The notes under the pieces: generated by a model
What the model saw: only the letters and a program-made list of their open reading frames with translations
Database searches by the model: none
Told to the model about the DNA's origin: nothing
Made by a program: the position numbers and the translations under genes
Shown: positions 1 to 7,358 of the stretch, one piece after another
Position numbering within the stretch: position 1 is the first letter of the stretch
Layout: each line of letters begins with the position of its first letter
From: Sedimentitalea arenosa
GTDB lineage: Bacteria; Pseudomonadota; Alphaproteobacteria; Rhodobacterales; Rhodobacteraceae
Assembly (NCBI RefSeq): GCF_016428585.1
Contig: NZ_JAELVR010000009.1
Coordinates: 124,001-188,000, forward strand
Direction: 5' to 3'
DNA: 64,000 bases

Positions 1-1381
1 CCATGACATGACAGCCGATGCCACTGGCGGCACGCGAGCCCTCGGGCACCTTGGTCGACGTGTTGTGCGGGCAGCCCGAGCAGAAATAGGGCGTACGGGT
101 CGCCCCTTTGACGGTCAGCAGGGTGGGAGGCGTGTCGGTCAGGGCGCGGGCCTTTTCCGGCAGGTTTTCATCGGGAAAGAACGCATGCAGCCGCGCGGCG
201 ACGATCGGCACCAGCAGCAGTGGTGACAGCTCTCCGGTCCAGGGGATCAGCGGGTTGCCCTCGCTGTCATGCTTGCCGACCATCTTTTCCGGTTTTGCGC
301 CGGGCCAGTCATAGAAATGCTCCTTGAACTGGCTTTCGATGATGCCGCGTTTTTCTTCGACCACGAGAACCTCGTCCTTGTCCGTGACAAAGTCGAGCGC
401 GTCTCGCCGCGCCAGCGGCCAGACCATGCCGACCTTGTAGATGTCGATGCCAAGGCGGTGGCAGGCAGCATCGTTCAGGCCCAGAAGACGCAGCGCCTCC
501 ATCAGGTCCAGGTGTGCCTTGCCGGTGGTGACGAAACCGAACCGCGCCTCGGGTAGATCATGAATACGCCGGTCGATCGGGTTGGCTTCGACAAAGGCCT
601 GAACAGCGTCCAGCTTGTGGCCGATGCGGGTCTCGATCTCGGGGCTGGGCAGGTCGGCCCGGCGCACATGCAGCCCGCCAGGCGGTGCGGTATAGTCGGG
701 CTGCACGAACACCCGATCGGGGCGCAATTCGACCGAGCGCGCAGATTCGACCGTTTCGCTGATCGCCTTGAACCCGACCCAGGTGCCGGAAAACCGCGAC
801 AGGGCCAGCCCGTATTCGCCGTACTCCAGGTATTCGTCGACCGAGGCCGGGTTCAGCGTGGGCATGAACCAGGCCATGAAGGCGACATCGGACTGGTGCG
901 GCATGGAACTGGACACGCAGCCATGATCGTCGCCCGCCACGACCAGCACACCACCCCTGGGCGCGCTGCCATAGGCGTTGCCATGTTTCAGCGCGTCGCC
1001 TGACCGGTCGACGCCCGGTCCCTTGCCGTACCACATGGAAAACACGCCGTCATAGGCGCAATCGGGGTCGAGACTGGCCTGCTGCGCGCCCAGAACGGCG
1101 GTAGCGCCCAGATCCTCGTTCACCGCCGGCATGAAGGTGATCTCGGCCTCTTTCAGGCGGTTCTTGGCGCGCCAGAGTTCAAGATCGAGCGCGCCGAGAG
1201 GGGAGCCGCGATAGCCCGAAACAAAGCCCGCCGTGTTCAGCCCGGCGGCCCTGTCACGTCGGGCTTGGTCGAACATGATCCGCGCCAGCGCCTGCGTGCC
1301 GGTGAGAAAAACGCGCCCTTGGGTGCGGGCATAGCGATCGTCCAACTGGTAGGTGTCGAAACGGGGATCGGGAATGGTCAT
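1..1381 (-). CDS. Indolepyruvate ferredoxin oxidoreductase, fused form (N-terminal part)
   Basis: This is the first 460 codons of a large protein that runs off the left edge of the window. It reads MTIPDPRFDTYQLDDRY at the start and contains YRGSPLGALDLELW, VVAGDDHG and, at the edge, TPYFCSGCPHNTSTKV, all typical of the fused alpha/gamma indolepyruvate ferredoxin oxidoreductases of Proteobacteria. Such enzymes use thiamine diphosphate and iron-sulfur clusters to decarboxylate aryl-pyruvates oxidatively to aryl-acetyl-CoA, at the end of aromatic amino acid transamination. The ATG at 1381 is preceded by a good ribosome site (AGGAGGCTCC in the mRNA sense). A divergent Lrp/AsnC regulator lies 118-139 bp away, depending on its start, and probably controls it. 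The full family length is over 1100 residues, so most of the gene is outside the window. Confidence 0.9.
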   Translation of the reverse strand, partial: MTIPDPRFDTYQLDDRYARTQGRVFLTGTQALARIMFDQARRDRAAGLNTAGFVSGYRGSPLGALDLELWRAKNRLKEAEITFMPAVNEDLGATAVLGAQQASLDPDCAYDGVFSMWYGKGPGVDRSGDALKHGNAYGSAPRGGVLVVAGDDHGCVSSSMPHQSDVAFMAWFMPTLNPASVDEYLEYGEYGLALSRFSGTWVGFKAISETVESARSVELRPDRVFVQPDYTAPPGGLHVRRADLPSPEIETRIGHKLDAVQAFVEANPIDRRIHDLPEARFGFVTTGKAHLDLMEALRLLGLNDAACHRLGIDIYKVGMVWPLARRDALDFVTDKDEVLVVEEKRGIIESQFKEHFYDWPGAKPEKMVGKHDSEGNPLIPWTGELSPLLLVPIVAARLHAFFPDENLPEKARALTDTPPTLLTVKGATRTPYFCSGCPHNTSTKVPEGSRAASGIGCHVM

Positions 1382-1429
1382 CTGGAGCCTCCTTGTCGCG
1401 CGAGGCCGGAAGAGTAACCCGGATCGTGT

Positions 1430-1484
1430 GGAAAATACTGTCAGCTTTGGGCGCAAAAAGTTGTAAACGGGGAAAATACTGTCA
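1430..1484. promoter_or_regulatory. Pair of 14-bp direct repeats between divergent genes, probable Lrp-type operator
   Basis: The 14-mer GGAAAATACTGTCA occurs twice, at 1430-1443 and 1471-1484, with 41 bp between the two starts, close to four helical turns. It lies in the AT-richer gap between the indolepyruvate oxidoreductase gene and the Lrp/AsnC regulator. Lrp-family proteins bind as multimers to phased sites, so this is a plausible operator for the adjacent regulator. The repeat is seen directly; its function is inferred. Confidence 0.55.
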
Positions 1485-1520
1485 CATTATAGCAAGAATG
1501 TGAAACGGGGTGCCACTCGG

Positions 1521-1979
1521 ATGGAGCTAGACGACAAGGACCGGCGCATCCTTGCCATGCTGCAGGGCGATTGCCGTCTGTCCAACGCCGATCTGGCGGA
1601 AAAAGTAGGCATGTCGACCTCGGCGCTGTGGCGGCGGGTGCGCAGCCTGGAGGAGGCGGGTGTGATCGAACGCTACGGCGCCGTGGTCGATCCCGCGCGG
1701 ATGGGGCTGGGGTTTCACGCCATCGTCCACGTGCACCTCACGCGGCATGACCGGGACCGGGTGGGGGGTTTCATCCGTGCAGTGCGCGGACGCCCCGAGG
1801 TGCAGGAGTGCTATGCCACGACCGGGCAGAGCGATTATCATCTGCGGGTGCTCTGCCGCGACCTTGAAGCCTACAACGCCTTTCTCGAGGAGTTCCTGTT
1901 CCGGCAACCGGCGGTCGAGAGCGCGCAGACCAACCTGGTTCTGCGGACCATAAAACGCGCCGGACCGGTGCAGGGTTGA
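1521..1979 (+). CDS. Lrp/AsnC family transcriptional regulator
   Basis: A 152-residue protein beginning MELDDKDRRILAMLQGDCR, with the N-terminal AsnC-type helix-turn-helix (residues about 5-60, including LAEKVGMSTSALWRRVRSLE) and a C-terminal RAM ligand-binding domain (about 65-145). A GTG at 1500 is an in-frame alternative start seven codons upstream; the ATG at 1521 fits the family start better. It is divergent from the indolepyruvate ferredoxin oxidoreductase gene and followed by a flavin monooxygenase gene on the same strand. Regulators in this position usually sense an amino acid or its keto acid, so an aromatic amino acid or aryl-pyruvate is a reasonable guess. The ligand cannot be read from the sequence. 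Confidence 0.9.
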   Translation: MELDDKDRRILAMLQGDCRLSNADLAEKVGMSTSALWRRVRSLEEAGVIERYGAVVDPARMGLGFHAIVHVHLTRHDRDRVGGFIRAVRGRPEVQECYATTGQSDYHLRVLCRDLEAYNAFLEEFLFRQPAVESAQTNLVLRTIKRAGPVQG

Positions 1980-2086
1980 CAGGCAAGCGCCCGCGACGAA
2001 AGTGTCGGGTTCCCTGGCGTAAATCTGTTCGCCCGACAGCGCGTCCCGTGTCACACTCTCACCTGCAACATTTGGGAGGATGACGC

Positions 2087-3889
2087 ATGCTCGACACTAC
2101 ACTCAACGACCAGGTGCAGGGATTGCTCGACACGTTTGGCGCTGCGCTCGAGCGCAGCGATATCGACGCGGCGGTGGGTATGTTCCTGGACGATTGCTAT
2201 TGGCGTGATCTCGTGACCTTCACGTGGAACATCAAGACAATGGAGGGCAAGGAGCAGGTTCGCGACATGCTTTCGACGCAGTTGTCCGCGATCGAACCCA
2301 GCGGGTGGCAGATCGCCGAGGGCGAGGTTGCGAGCGAGGAGGGCGGGATCACCACCGCCTGGATCAGCTTCGAGACCGGAGTGGCGCGCGGCTATGGGCT
2401 GATCCGCCTGAAGGACGGGCTGATCTGGACGCTGTTGACCTCGATGACCGAACTCAAGGGCTTTGAGGAACCATTGGGATACGAGCGCCCCCTCGGGGCC
2501 AAGCATGGTGCGGCCAAGGGTCGGTTGTCCTGGGCCGAGGAGCGCGAGAAGGAGCAGGCGGAACTGGGCTACGACACCCAGCCCTATACCGTCATCATCG
2601 GCGGTGGGCAGGGCGGCATCGCGCTGGGGGCGCGGCTGCGGCAGCTGGGGGTGCCGACGATCATCGTGGAGAAGAACGACCGGCCTGGCGACAGTTGGCG
2701 CAACCGTTACAAGTCGCTCTGCCTGCATGATCCGGTCTGGTATGACCATCTGCCCTATCTGCCCTTCCCGCCGAACTGGCCGGTGTTTGCGCCCAAGGAC
2801 AAGATCGGCGACTGGCTGGAAATGTACACGAAGATCATGGAGTTGAACTACTGGACCCGGTCGACCGTCGAACACGCCGAATATGACGAGGCGAGCAAGG
2901 AATGGACCGTCACCGTGAACCGGGACGGAGAAAAGGTGGTGCTGAAGCCCAGGCAGCTGGTCTTTGCCACGGGTATGTCGGCCAAGCCGAACATGCCGGA
3001 CTTTCCGGGCATGGACAAGTTCAAGGGCGATCAGCACCATTCCAGCAAGCACCCTGGCCCGGATGCCTACGTGGGCAAGAAGGCGGTGGTGATCGGGTCG
3101 AACAATTCCGCCCATGACATCTGCGCCGCCCTTTGGGAAAACGACGTGGATGTCACGATGGTGCAGCGCTCCTCTACCCATATCGTGCGCTCGGAACCCC
3201 TGATGGAGATCGGGTTGGGAGACCTGTATTCCGAACGCGCGGTCGAGGCCGGGGTGACGACGCAGAAGGCCGACATGATCTTTGCTTCGCTGCCCTACCG
3301 GATCATGCACGAGTTTCAGATCCCGATCTATGACAAGATCAAGGAGGTCGATGCGGAGTTCTATGCCGGGCTTGAGAAGGCCGGCTTTCAGCTCGACTGG
3401 GGCGCGGATGGCTCGGGCCTGTTCATGAAATATCTGCGACGCGGGTCGGGCTACTACATCGATGTGGGTGCCAGCCAGTTGATCATCGACGGCAAGATCA
3501 AGCTGAAGGCGGGGCAGGTCAGCGAGATTGACGAGAACGGAGTGATTTTCGAGGACGGGTCACGGCTGGACGCGGACCTGATCGTCTATGCCACAGGCTA
3601 TGGGTCGATGAACGGCTGGGTTGCCGATATCGTCGACCAGGAGACCGCCGACAAGGTCGGCAAGGTCTGGGGGCTGGGGTCGGATACGCCCAAGGATCCG
3701 GGGCCCTGGGAAGGCGAGCAGCGCAACATGTGGAAGCCGACCCAGCAGGAGGCATTGTGGTTTCACGGCGGCAACCTGCACCAGTCGCGGCACTACTCGC
3801 AATTCCTGTCACTTCAGTTGAAGGCGCGGATGGAAGGGGTAGACACGCCCGTCTATGGTTTGCAGGAGGTGCATCACACCGGGCGGTGA
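2087..3889 (+). CDS. Flavin-containing monooxygenase with N-terminal SnoaL/NTF2-like domain
   Basis: A 600-residue protein with ribosome site GGGAGGA ahead of the ATG. Residues about 1-130 look like a SnoaL/NTF2-fold domain. An FAD-binding GGGQGG motif lies at 172-177, an FMO-type F-x-G-x-x-x-H motif at 312-318 and an NADPH-binding GSNNSA motif at 337-342. After the FAD motif comes a stretch resembling YUCCA-type enzymes (KSLCLHDPVWYDHLPYLPFP). The family transfers oxygen to soft nucleophiles or performs oxidative decarboxylation. It lies just downstream of the Lrp regulator and near the indolepyruvate oxidoreductase, so indole-3-pyruvate or another aryl-pyruvate is a possible substrate. That is an inference from context; the family also contains Baeyer-Villiger enzymes. 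Confidence 0.8.
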   Translation: MLDTTLNDQVQGLLDTFGAALERSDIDAAVGMFLDDCYWRDLVTFTWNIKTMEGKEQVRDMLSTQLSAIEPSGWQIAEGEVASEEGGITTAWISFETGVARGYGLIRLKDGLIWTLLTSMTELKGFEEPLGYERPLGAKHGAAKGRLSWAEEREKEQAELGYDTQPYTVIIGGGQGGIALGARLRQLGVPTIIVEKNDRPGDSWRNRYKSLCLHDPVWYDHLPYLPFPPNWPVFAPKDKIGDWLEMYTKIMELNYWTRSTVEHAEYDEASKEWTVTVNRDGEKVVLKPRQLVFATGMSAKPNMPDFPGMDKFKGDQHHSSKHPGPDAYVGKKAVVIGSNNSAHDICAALWENDVDVTMVQRSSTHIVRSEPLMEIGLGDLYSERAVEAGVTTQKADMIFASLPYRIMHEFQIPIYDKIKEVDAEFYAGLEKAGFQLDWGADGSGLFMKYLRRGSGYYIDVGASQLIIDGKIKLKAGQVSEIDENGVIFEDGSRLDADLIVYATGYGSMNGWVADIVDQETADKVGKVWGLGSDTPKDPGPWEGEQRNMWKPTQQEALWFHGGNLHQSRHYSQFLSLQLKARMEGVDTPVYGLQEVHHTGR

Positions 3890-3911
3890 GGTTGGCGGGA
3901 CGCCGTCCAAC

Positions 3912-3950
3912 CCGGGCCACCGCAGGGGTGGCCCGGTCGGTTTTGGCTGT
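3912..3950. terminator. Intrinsic terminator between convergent genes
   Basis: A perfect 10-bp stem, CCGGGCCACC (3912-3921) pairing with GGTGGCCCGG (3927-3936) around a 5-nt loop, is followed by a T-rich run on the plus strand. It sits 22 bp after the flavin monooxygenase stop and faces the convergent DUF3604 gene. Confidence 0.75.
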
Positions 3951-3989
3951 TTTCGCTCTGACAGAAGACGAGCGCCGCGCCAGATCGGC

Positions 3990-5915
3990 TTACTCCGCCG
4001 GTGAATACCAGATCGGCGAGGTGTAGGCGCGTTCGGTGACGACCATCGTCACCTCTGGGCCGGGCGTGTTGCCGAAATAGGCCGCGTCATAGGCGGTCCA
4101 GCGCGGGGTGGGGATTTCCAGCACGCGGGCATAGTAGACGGCCCGTTGCGCCGGGTCGAAATCGGGGTCCTGCCAGACGGTGATCAGGTCGGAGGAACCG
4201 ATTGTATTGGCCCAGGTCGCGTTGGCCACGTCGACCGTGCTGCCGACCAAAGGTACCTTGCCGTCCGCACCCGGCTCGCGGTCGCCGGACCAGACCACGT
4301 CGTACACCTTTTCCTGCATCTCGCCGTTGCCGTCGACCCAGCCCTTGACGATCTGGATGCGGTCGAGGTTGCCCGAGAGCGGATCCTTCAGCGCGGCGAC
4401 GAGGAAGCCGGGCACGGCATCGTCTGATGGCGCCGGCGGCAGGTCCGCACCCATCGGGACACCCTTGCCATAGCCGATCGCGCCGGGGTTGCGGCCCTGC
4501 GCGTCGGCGGGTTCGAACTCCCAGCCGCCGAAGAAGCGCACCAGCATGCGGGGACCGGTGGTGCCGTAGACTTCCTTGCGCTTCATCGCGTCCCAGATCG
4601 ATGCGCGGGAGTTTTCCGCGGCCCAAACGGCAGTCAGCCCCGAGGCCCCCAGCGTCCAGTCCTTGATGGTGCGACCTTCGAAATCGAACGCGTTGGCCGT
4701 CATCCGTTCCACGCCCGGTTCGCTGGCGGGGAACTTGCCGAAGAAATTGTTCTCCTCGGCCGAGGATATCCCGGTGTGATCGTCGGTCGAGCCGACGAGG
4801 CCGAACTTGAACGGGTTGGTGCCGAGCTGGTCTTCCAGCAGCAGGCCGCGCTTTAGGGCCTGGCGGGCGTATTCGTACTCGATCATGCCGGGTTCCTTAG
4901 GCACCACGTTGAGGTTGCCCTTGTCCCAGATCTCGAAATCCGCAAATTCATCGGCAGGCGCAAGGCTGGGGTGCTGTTCTGAGGTGCCCTTGCTCTGCGT
5001 GACCTCGTAGAGCGGCTCCCACCGTTGGCGCGCCGCTGCCCAGTCGGCGTCGATCGGCTGGCCGTCCGGGGTTTCGGTTGCGAACATAAGTCCGTTGGAC
5101 AGGTTGCCATTATGCGGGATCGCCAGCACGCGGCCGCCGGTTTCGGCCTCGTACGTTTGCATCCAGTCCCAGAGCTCGTTGGGGATTTCGGTGTCGAACG
5201 TGGTCAGCGGCCGCACCCGGTCGGCCAGCGCCTTGCCGTCGCGGTAGATCACGTTGCGGTGCAGGTTGTTGCCGCCGCCGTAGTTCGATGTCCATTCATA
5301 GCCGATCATGGCGGAAAAGGTGCCAGGGTCGTCATGGCTTTCGACGATTTCGGTCATCTTGCGCCACATGTCGAATTGAACGGTCTTGTCGGTCACCGCT
5401 TCGGGCAGTTTGCCCTGACCTTGCAGGGTGATCATCTCGATGACCACGGCGCTGGCCGCATCGCCACCGGCGTTCATGCCCTTGTTCCATTCCTTCAGCT
5501 TGGGATCGGCCAGCAGGGCCGGATCTCCCGCCAGAACGCCGGCCATGATTCCGAGCGCATCGGAATGGTCGGCGACAACCATCCAGTCATAGGGCCGCGA
5601 GAGCTTGACCTGCTGGCCGGTGCTGGAGGTGATCTCGGCTCCCTTGGCATAGCGCAGCGCCGCGTCGGGGTCGACGCGGGTGCCGCTGGCGATCGCATCG
5701 GGCGACCAGGACGTATGCAGGTGCTGTTCGCCCCAGAGCGGGATCATCGGATAGCTGCGTCCGGCATAGGGGGAATACCCGGGCTGGCCGAAAAACCGTT
5801 CGATCCGGTCCGCCTGGATGGTTCCTGCGTCGGTGTTGACCTGGGCGATCCCGGTCTGCGCCAGGGTGGCCAGAGCGAGGATCGTCGTTGCGCGAAGGGC
5901 GATGCGAAGGGTCAT
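3990..5915 (-). CDS. DUF3604 domain-containing exported protein
   Basis: A 641-residue protein. The ATG at 5915 was chosen because it follows GGGAGA and opens a clear signal peptide (MTLRIALRATTILALATLAQTGIAQ); a longer frame to 6194 has no such features. The mature part starts with PMIPLWGEQHLHTSW and continues with VADHSDALG and STDDHTGI, histidine/aspartate motifs of the DUF3604 family, which is thought to share the PHP metal-dependent hydrolase fold. The protein should be periplasmic or outer-surface. Its substrate is not known. It is a single-gene unit facing the FMO gene across a terminator. Confidence 0.8.
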   Translation of the reverse strand: MTLRIALRATTILALATLAQTGIAQVNTDAGTIQADRIERFFGQPGYSPYAGRSYPMIPLWGEQHLHTSWSPDAIASGTRVDPDAALRYAKGAEITSSTGQQVKLSRPYDWMVVADHSDALGIMAGVLAGDPALLADPKLKEWNKGMNAGGDAASAVVIEMITLQGQGKLPEAVTDKTVQFDMWRKMTEIVESHDDPGTFSAMIGYEWTSNYGGGNNLHRNVIYRDGKALADRVRPLTTFDTEIPNELWDWMQTYEAETGGRVLAIPHNGNLSNGLMFATETPDGQPIDADWAAARQRWEPLYEVTQSKGTSEQHPSLAPADEFADFEIWDKGNLNVVPKEPGMIEYEYARQALKRGLLLEDQLGTNPFKFGLVGSTDDHTGISSAEENNFFGKFPASEPGVERMTANAFDFEGRTIKDWTLGASGLTAVWAAENSRASIWDAMKRKEVYGTTGPRMLVRFFGGWEFEPADAQGRNPGAIGYGKGVPMGADLPPAPSDDAVPGFLVAALKDPLSGNLDRIQIVKGWVDGNGEMQEKVYDVVWSGDREPGADGKVPLVGSTVDVANATWANTIGSSDLITVWQDPDFDPAQRAVYYARVLEIPTPRWTAYDAAYFGNTPGPEVTMVVTERAYTSPIWYSPAE

Positions 5916-6024
5916 TCTGGGTCTCCCGTTGTCTGCGATGCGCCACCCGGACGAACAGCGCCGGAACACTCGGTCAAACGGTATCACGGTGGCGTGACAA
6001 CGCAACGGTGCAGAGCGTTCGCGG

Positions 6025-6441
6025 TCAGCCGGACGGCGCGGTGATAACGACCCAGGCCCAGACCATGGCGATATAGGTGAACTGGTGCAGCGCCTGGTCG
6101 AGCCCTGCCGCACGCCAATACCCGGCATCGGTGGGGCCGAGGCCGCTTTGCGCGGAATGCCGCGCCTTGGCCCAATCGATGTGGAAATGCACAATCCATT
6201 CCGCGACGCAGAGCGCCAGGATCAGCCCCCAGGGCGCGCCGATCAGGGCGAAGGCGATCGCCGAGCCGAGCGCGTGAACCGCAGCGTGCTGGGCGCGGCC
6301 CAAGTGCAGATAGGTCGCGCGTCCGGTCAGCATGCGGGGTGTCTGCAGGAAATAGTCACCCAGCATATGCTTCATCTGCAACAGGCAGAACAGGATCAAA
6401 ATTGTACTCGTAACGTCGGACACGGTGGCCTCCCGTTTCAC
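6025..6441 (-). CDS. DUF3307 family membrane protein
   Basis: A 138-residue protein with three or four hydrophobic helices. It carries the family pattern H-M-L-G-D-Y-F-L-Q near residue 25 and a downstream H-F-H-I-D-W segment. DUF3307 proteins are small inner-membrane proteins of unknown function, sometimes found next to regulatory genes. The start at 6441 may be early; the methionines of the MKHMLGDY segment are alternatives. It is followed on the same strand, 109 bp on, by the DUF3604 gene. Confidence 0.7.
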   Translation of the reverse strand: MKREATVSDVTSTILILFCLLQMKHMLGDYFLQTPRMLTGRATYLHLGRAQHAAVHALGSAIAFALIGAPWGLILALCVAEWIVHFHIDWAKARHSAQSGLGPTDAGYWRAAGLDQALHQFTYIAMVWAWVVITAPSG

Positions 6442-6603
6442 ACTGGGAACAGCTTAGGAGGTTCGGGGTCATGTCGCAATCGCGCTGGGGCGGCGGGGAA
6501 ATCCTTGACCGGTGAGCGCGGCGTGGACAGGGTGAATTCGGGCACACGACCAGACCGGCGCCCTGGTGGGTTTGCGCGCCGAGCGTTCGTGAAAGGACAG
6601 TCC

Positions 6604-7293
6604 ATGAACCTGAAAGACTATGCTACGCCGTCGGCCGTGCTAAAGAATTGCACCGGCGAAACCAAGATCGAGAGTTTCGGCAAGATATCCGAGCGGCTGG
6701 ACAAAGCCGCCGACGAGATCGACCGCGAGGCCGCCAAGCTGGGCAAGGCCATCCGGCAGGTCAACCCAAAGACCGATAAGTTGCAGCAGGAGTTCAACAA
6801 GTTGTCCCAGCAGATGGCCCTCGCCGCGCGCTATGGTTCGGATGCGGCCGAGGAGATGCGCGGCGCGTCCTATGCTCTGCGCGATCTCACCAAACTCTAC
6901 GTGCGCGAACTCAAGGAGGCGACCGAGACGACGAGCGCGTTGCAGAGCATGTATTCGACCCTGGCGAAAGCCATCGACAAGGCCAACAAGTCGAACAGTT
7001 CCGGCGACAGGATGAAGGCCGAGATCGCCGCGAAAGCCTATGAAAAGGCCTGCAAGGCGGCGGAGAAGAAGTTGTACGTGCTGGGGCAAACGGACAAGCG
7101 AGTGCAGAAAATGTACGAGAAATCGGCGCAGTTCTCCAAGAACAGTTATCTGACTTCGGCCGAGTCGATGGAGCGAGTCCTGACCCGGATCAAGAACTAT
7201 CTCGGCAAGGGCGAAATCGAGGTCGCGAAGGTCAAGGACGAGTTTTCGAGCGTGAAATCGGACCTGGCCTGGGTCAAGACCTTTTCCAAGTAG
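6604..7293 (+). CDS. Unknown all-helical, lysine-rich protein next to the ABC-like gene
   Basis: A 229-residue protein of no family I recognise. The start at 6604 is preceded by AAAGGA. It has no signal peptide, transmembrane segment or cysteine-rich motif. The sequence is dominated by amphipathic helix and coiled-coil heptads (SERLDKAADEIDREAAKLGK, LQQEFNKLSQQMALAARYG), is rich in lysine and ends KTFSK. The pattern is reminiscent of elongated helical-bundle proteins, but I cannot assign it to one. It lies 65 bp upstream of, and on the same strand as, the large ABC-like/cNMP protein, so the two may be co-transcribed and could act together. Confidence 0.75.
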   Translation: MNLKDYATPSAVLKNCTGETKIESFGKISERLDKAADEIDREAAKLGKAIRQVNPKTDKLQQEFNKLSQQMALAARYGSDAAEEMRGASYALRDLTKLYVRELKEATETTSALQSMYSTLAKAIDKANKSNSSGDRMKAEIAAKAYEKACKAAEKKLYVLGQTDKRVQKMYEKSAQFSKNSYLTSAESMERVLTRIKNYLGKGEIEVAKVKDEFSSVKSDLAWVKTFSK

Positions 7294-7358
7294 CGCCGCG
7301 TCCGCGCCCGCCTTGCCCATTGCGCCGGGACGGGTCGGGTTGCTAGGCTTGCGGATCA

